This document shows, piece by piece, positions 61,301 to 64,000 of a stretch of 64,000 nucleotides of DNA (position 1 is the stretch's first letter; every line of letters begins with the position of its first letter). A model generated the notes under the pieces. It was given only the letters and a program-made list of their open reading frames with translations. It was not told the DNA's origin and did no database searches. The stretch covers positions 186,001-250,000 of the forward strand of contig JAFLEI010000002.1 of the NCBI GenBank assembly GCA_017301975.1, written 5' to 3'. This DNA comes from Verrucomicrobiota bacterium (GTDB taxonomy: Bacteria; Verrucomicrobiota; Verrucomicrobiia; Verrucomicrobiales; Verrucomicrobiaceae). A program made the position numbers and the translations under genes.

Positions 61301-63013
61301 CCGGAAGACCGGCTCGTGCTGCATGAGCTCGCGGCCCATGCCCCACCATTGCGGCCCCTGGCCGCTCATGACAAAAACCACCCGCGCCGGATGCTCGCGC
61401 CGTGGCGTGAAGGCGGTGCGCAGCTTGGGTCCTGGCTGCCCGGAGGCGAAGGCATGGAGCTCCTGCACCGCTTCGGCCATCGTGCGGGCGTTCAGCGTGA
61501 GGCGGTGCGAATGATGATTGCGCCGTGCGCCGAGCATGTACGTCATGTCTGGCAGCAGGGGAGAGCTGCCGTTCATATGAGAATGATCATCCAGCCACGT
61601 GCTCAGTCTCCAGGCACAGGCACTGAGCGCGGCCTCTGAACGGGCGGAAAGCACCAGCGGCCAGGTGCGGTCCGTGGCGGCGGTCAGCAGGGCGCGCTGC
61701 GGCGGTGGCGGCGGCTCTCTGAGAATGGCGTGGGCATTGGCACCGCCAAAGCCAAACGAATTGACGCCGGCCATGCGTTTTCCCGGGGTTCCCTCAAAGG
61801 GTTCGAGCTTTGTGGGCACGCGCAGCTTGAGTGCGTCGAAGTCAATGTGGGGGCTTGGGGTGTTGAAATGCAGGCTTGCGGGAATCTGGCCGTGCTTGAG
61901 CACCAGCGCCGCCTTGATCAAGCCAGCGACCCCTGCGGCTGTTTCAAGATGGCCGAGGTTTGTCTTGGCCGAGCCAATGATGAGCGGATTTTCGGCTTTG
62001 CGATCTGTGCAAAGAGCTTCAGCCAAAGCATGGGCCTCAATGGGGTCTCCAACGGCCGTGCCGGTGCCATGGGCTTCCACGTAGCCGATTTCCCAAGGGT
62101 CGATCTGCGCGTAGTCGCAGGCTTCGCAAACAAGGCGCGCCTGCGCTTCACCGCTGGGCAGGGAGATGCCATTGGTGTGGCCGTCCTGGTTCACTGCGGT
62201 GCTTATAATGACACCCTGGATCGGATCACCATCTGCGATCGCATCCTCCAGCCGCTTCAGCAGCACCATGCCTGCGCCTTCCCCGCGAACAAAGCCATTG
62301 GCTTCGGCGGCAAACGCCTGACACTTGCCATCCGGTGACAGCATGCCTGCCTGGGAGAATCCGATGAACCCATCTGGATTGATCATCACCGTGACTCCGC
62401 CCGCCATGGCCGTTTTGCAGCGGCCGGAGAGCAGGTGCTCGCAGGCCACATGCACCGCAGTCAGTGCGGATGAGCAGGCAGTGTCCATCGCCAAGCTCGG
62501 ACCATGGAGATTGAAGCAGTATGAAATGCGGTTGGCAGCGATGCTGTGGGCGCTGCCCGTGGGTGTGTGGGCGCTGATGCCGCTGCGATCCGTGGATGTA
62601 TGCTGGATGCCCTGATAGTCATTGTGGGAGATGCCGACGAACACACCGATGTCCGTGCCTTTTTCGAGGTTGAGAACCAGACCCGCGTCTTCGATCGCCT
62701 CCCAGGCAGTCTCAAGCAGCAGGCGCTGCTGGGGGTCAATATAGGGAGCCTCGCGTGGCGAAATGCCAAAAAACTGCGGATCAAACTTATCAATGCCATC
62801 GAGGAACCCGCCGCGCTTGGCGATGGATTTTCCCAGCACACCGGGTTCCGCGTCGTAGAAGCGTTCGACATTCCAGCGGTCAGGCGGCACTTCAGATATC
62901 GCATCACGGCCTTCTGTGAGGACTTTCCAAAATGACTCCGCATCATTGACCCCGCCTGGAAAGCGGCAGCCCATGCCGATGATCGCGATACCTTCGTTAC
63001 TGTTTGTTTCCAT
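55298..63013 (-). CDS. Type I modular/iterative polyketide synthase, KS-AT-DH-MT-ER-KR-ACP
   Basis: The 2571-residue enzyme has domains in this order: KS (about 1-430; Cys180 in DTACSS, His315 in EAHGTGT, His355 in NLGH), AT (about 535-870; Ser637 in GHSVGE, SHPFHH), DH (about 910-1180; His935, Asp1101 in LFDGALQ). Next come a methyltransferase (about 1370-1570; LEIGAGTGG), ER (about 1810-2125; HAGAGGVGMAA), KR (about 2145-2400; TGAFGGFG, Tyr2300) and ACP (Ser2464 in GLDSLMAVE). The acidic C-terminal tail (LEALSDEEIDRLLEDE) is a likely docking segment. In the DH motif HRVENLVVFP, Asn replaces the usual Gly. It has no loading domain, and the fully reducing set of domains suggests an alkyl, C-methylated chain. 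Confidence 0.95.
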   Translation of the reverse strand: METNSNEGIAIIGMGCRFPGGVNDAESFWKVLTEGRDAISEVPPDRWNVERFYDAEPGVLGKSIAKRGGFLDGIDKFDPQFFGISPREAPYIDPQQRLLLETAWEAIEDAGLVLNLEKGTDIGVFVGISHNDYQGIQHTSTDRSGISAHTPTGSAHSIAANRISYCFNLHGPSLAMDTACSSALTAVHVACEHLLSGRCKTAMAGGVTVMINPDGFIGFSQAGMLSPDGKCQAFAAEANGFVRGEGAGMVLLKRLEDAIADGDPIQGVIISTAVNQDGHTNGISLPSGEAQARLVCEACDYAQIDPWEIGYVEAHGTGTAVGDPIEAHALAEALCTDRKAENPLIIGSAKTNLGHLETAAGVAGLIKAALVLKHGQIPASLHFNTPSPHIDFDALKLRVPTKLEPFEGTPGKRMAGVNSFGFGGANAHAILREPPPPPQRALLTAATDRTWPLVLSARSEAALSACAWRLSTWLDDHSHMNGSSPLLPDMTYMLGARRNHHSHRLTLNARTMAEAVQELHAFASGQPGPKLRTAFTPRREHPARVVFVMSGQGPQWWGMGRELMQHEPVFRQTIEACEAAIKPWARFSLMEELARSEENSKMQRTEISQVAIFAMQMGLAELWMSWGVQPAAVIGHSVGEVAAACVAGILTLEEGAKIIVHRGRFMDECDTHDGTMLAVGMAADEARAVIARHGRAVSIAAFNGPRSLTLSGPRTELTAIAEELEAQGVFARFLKVSHPFHHALMQPAADALKEVMEGLTPKTEIVPFFSTVTGQRMDGEACTADHWSRGVRQPVEFAAAVSAVADFASDVWLELGAHPALVRSIQECLGERASKQTILASVRREREHESLLDSVLDLHLAEVSLNFAAMTPSRRILTLPTYAWDKSVWWHESPEVRDGRLSSGGRGLLGVRTVRATPTWVARLDSRHMAFLKDHRVENLVVFPAAGFVEMVLEAGLQLFEGRPFVVEDFEIRKPLIVPDPPSGLQLELSYEPNERTFLIQSRFDNTSSWSVHVVGSMRGERTETPFAVSTWDDSSSSDLPEVKVSAFYEHMSDMGLRYGEEFRPIRELSAGEGRSAGKVSLSDTISHRAADYPLHPVLFDGALQIFSAGAATVEGRTAGLRLPVRFARIVFLRSPGASSFVKAGVKQANDELVEGGIDLYDETGKPCVRIDGFRAISVEGARRTSKTGKGRDLVYHVAWERTQEPAAKPLPLAPLPLNRLHDSAQRALNAALEMRGRDQLQAASAAVDELTAAQVASALSAMGADGIFTADSLGVAEPMRRAFYQLMADFVQRGLLVYADDGYQTTPNFRTTAASTTELFRSTLAAHPGHLPDLLLSEAASNELGPILRGEKDAVQVLFTGAGTDLLDQFYGDGLFSSTWLAAIASAVEEAARHLPEGRGLRILEIGAGTGGLASQLLPLIERGLHKYVFSDVSAGFFPGAKQKLAAYPEVEYKLFDLEKSGVDQDFEAGSFDLILGSNVVHAVSDVRSTLRHLHDLLTPGGTLMFVEVATPHLWLNAVFGLTSGWWRFTDRDLRPHHPLLLRPQWEKVLQEAGFHEAASLPGLLRRDGGESLIGLLARKEWIVPKVQAPDDLEQPPEKSWLVFADRGGLGDRLATELQLKGLRCRIAYRGSSFDTDMTDVFMLRAEAPEDWSRLLEECNDEAPERFVYMWNLDDSMDAADDTSLLGTDALFHLTKALENLSPSIKRRIDLVTRGAQAVGNQPPHLAMAQTAAIGLMRVVANEHPHFICRSIDLAPDESATDIRRLWNELLQHDPEREVAFRGEGRFVRRIGRGIAPREQILDQSVPLRLESRERGLLDALRLSPFALQTCGDGEVMIEVKAAGMNFRDVLKALALYPAETADARIFGDEVAGIVKAVGSEVTHVKPGDRVFGLAVFGLATHSMARGGDVRLMPEGLSFEAAATLPVVFMTSWHALKTVAHLQPNERILVHAGAGGVGMAAIQIAHYLGAEVIASAGSPAKRALLKTMGVRHVIDSRRADFAEAVMEITHGKGVDVVLNSLAAEAIPMGLSCLAQFGRFIEIGKRDIYQNSRIPLWSLRKNASFHVVAMDAIFSGDEEHTRQILKSVTDLVEGGSLHALPFRSFPACRIDAAFRLMAQGRHTGKVIVSFPEPFVPRHSEPLASGFTVQPEGAYLITGAFGGFGKVLATWLADCGARHLVLTSRKGAATPDAGRFVEELRERGVEVQVVCADVGTASDVKRLFKEISAAGQQLRGVFHLAMVIDDAPMASLNRERMHSVLAPKAYGAWLLHEETRSMQLDCFVMFSSVSSIFGNPAQANYAAANAFQDALAHHRQAAGLPALVINWGALGGEGYVARNERVAEFLARQGTTPLSPSEVVGLMETFLFTGVPQAVALRVDWAKWRQSFRSSQDSPLLERVFAAGVEGAETSGTKSDWRRKIESAAPEERTEIVGHAVRDVVGSVLRVKPEGLRDDQPLTDLGLDSLMAVEIENSLESAIGVALPPASLMRARTIGQIVTLIAEHVGGTAAAPPPAAPLPAQEAVDAANVDLEALSDEEIDRLLEDEAAHEDMAPQWNPEPETPPCPKILERV

Positions 63014-63265
63014 AAGTTTTATTTTGCTACTGCGGCTAGTTCGGAGCTGCGCAGCGCCTTGGTCTTGATGGAGTGACGCAGAGCGAAAAAAAATGAGGTT
63101 TTTGGCTCATTGAAGCATCGGGGAGCTGGTATTTCATAACCGCCTGAGGGTTTCCCCGATGCGTGGTCCTTTCCGCATAAGGTTTGAGGCTCATTGCAGG
63201 CTAAGGGAAGCGCTGGATGCCATCGAATGGTTGACGAAAGCTCCCGTGATCCGCAGAGTTGCCAC
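63014..63265. promoter_or_regulatory. Divergent control region of PKS operon and asparagine synthetase gene
   Basis: It holds a 10-bp perfect inverted repeat, GCATCGGGGA (63115-63124) and TCCCCGATGC (63153-63162), spaced by 28 bases. A smaller one, AATGAG with CTCATT, lies near 63092-63111. These are candidate operators or hairpins; no promoter hexamers were assigned. Confidence 0.55.
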
Positions 63266-64000
63266 ATGTGTGGCATTGCAGGAGTGATGGATCTGACCGG
63301 CCGGCGCAAGGTGCCGGATGGCATTGTTCAACGAATGTCGCGGGCGCTTACTCACCGAGGTCCGGACGAAGAGGGTTTCTTTCGTCATCCGGGTGTTGAG
63401 CTGGCTTCGCGCCGCTTGAGCATTGTCGGTCTGGCTGATGGACAGCAGCCGATGACCAATGAAACTCAAAGCGCTTTCGTAGTCTTCAACGGCGAACTGT
63501 TTGATCACGTGGAGCAACGCGTGGGGCTTGCGGCGCGCGGCCACCATTTGGTCACGCACTGCGACACGGAAATTATTCCGCACCTGTGGGAAGATTTTCA
63601 GGAAGGCATGTTCAGGCATCTGCGCGGTCAGTTTGCCGTCGCCTTGTATGATGTGGGGCGGCATCAATTGAATCTTGGACGTGACCGCTTTGGCATCAGT
63701 CCGTTGTATTGGTCGCGGCAAGGGGACTGGCTGTTGTTTGCCTCGGAGATCAAAGGCCTGCTGGCCTCCGGCATGATCACACCCAAGGCGGATCTGCGCG
63801 GACTGGACCACGTATTCACCTTTGCGGCCATGCCGGGACCGGTGACGTGCTTTGAAGGGGTACAGCTCCTGCCGCCCGGTCATTGCCTGCAAATCACGCC
63901 TGGAAAGACCGAGCCCATCCGTCAATGGGCCTACTGGGAAATGGACTTTCCGAATGAAGGAGATGAGAACCCTGAGCTGGATGCAAAGAAACTCGTGGAC
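63266..64000 (+). CDS. asnB: Asparagine synthetase (glutamine-hydrolysing), N-terminal part
   Basis: The first 245 residues are present and the C-terminus is beyond the window. It opens MCGIAGVMDLTGRRK: Cys2 is the Ntn amidotransferase nucleophile, and ALTHRGPDEEGFF, ASRRLSIVG and VVFNGELFDH are the conserved glutaminase blocks. SEIKGLLASG and the start of the synthetase domain follow. Such genes occur in PKS/NRPS clusters, where they may amidate a product or supply asparagine. It is divergent from the PKS gene and shares its control region. Confidence 0.92.
   Translation, partial: MCGIAGVMDLTGRRKVPDGIVQRMSRALTHRGPDEEGFFRHPGVELASRRLSIVGLADGQQPMTNETQSAFVVFNGELFDHVEQRVGLAARGHHLVTHCDTEIIPHLWEDFQEGMFRHLRGQFAVALYDVGRHQLNLGRDRFGISPLYWSRQGDWLLFASEIKGLLASGMITPKADLRGLDHVFTFAAMPGPVTCFEGVQLLPPGHCLQITPGKTEPIRQWAYWEMDFPNEGDENPELDAKKLVD

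Overview
The window looks like a chromosomal segment of a Verrucomicrobiota bacterium, probably Verrucomicrobiaceae and close to Prosthecobacter. This is inferred from gene content, not measured. Supporting signs are high GC, a sulfatase, several Tat-exported FAD and Gfo/Idh/MocA oxidoreductases, DUF4091 and beta-helix glycan-type secreted proteins, a squalene-cyclase-like protein with a CxxCH site, transmembrane Hanks kinases, a bactofilin and a REP-associated (RAYT) transposase. No rRNA, tRNA or CRISPR array was seen.

Left part (1-12.8 kb): a tight minus-strand operon (FAD oxidoreductase, SDR dehydrogenase, TIM-barrel sugar isomerase, serine hydrolase, sulfatase cut by the window edge) that reads like sugar or sulfated-glycan catabolism. 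It is followed by a pseudopilin, a secreted LamG/DUF1080-like protein, a secreted gene split by an in-frame TGA, and a sugar-oxidation module (MDR dehydrogenase, HUMPS-type decarboxylase, two AraC regulators, Tat-exported FAD oxidoreductase).

12.8-19.5 kb: a run of small, often overlapping minus-strand enzymes (cyclase-like cytochrome, two GNATs, OsmC, PaiB, VOC, alpha/beta hydrolase, thioesterase-like) followed by an exported Gfo/Idh/MocA protein. 19.6-24 kb is an accessory patch: an orphan Imm63-like immunity gene and a DUF4160-DUF2442 pair lying between two 151-bp direct repeats, one of which is the 3' end of a 592-aa DUF59 fusion gene. 24-39.5 kb holds secreted glycan-type proteins, an XRE-XRE-S24 regulator with an inactivated protease centre, two tandem transmembrane kinases, small Cys-rich secreted proteins and two Gfo/Idh/MocA proteins. 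This stretch is dense in repeats: a 268-bp MITE-like element, covarying multi-hairpin elements, REP-like repeats, a RAYT gene and an exact 138-bp tandem duplication next to it.

39.5-50.3 kb is more housekeeping-like: YicC, ParB, a membrane spermidine-synthase-like protein, an S41 protease, DUF4142, a YihY/BrkB protein and a bactofilin. It also carries a decayed cytochrome pseudogene and a response-regulator remnant.

50.3-64 kb is the most striking part. One compact minus-strand operon encodes a 2571-aa type I polyketide synthase (KS-AT-DH-MT-ER-KR-ACP), a free-standing condensation enzyme overlapping it by 28 bp, a membrane fatty-acid desaturase, an ABC ATPase, an FtsX-type permease and a LolA-like periplasmic carrier. 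A divergent asparagine synthetase gene runs off the right edge. The order of functions suggests synthesis, release or acyl transfer, desaturation and envelope export of a reduced, methyl-branched polyketide lipid. The PKS-plus-condensation layout resembles fungal highly reducing PKSs such as LovB.
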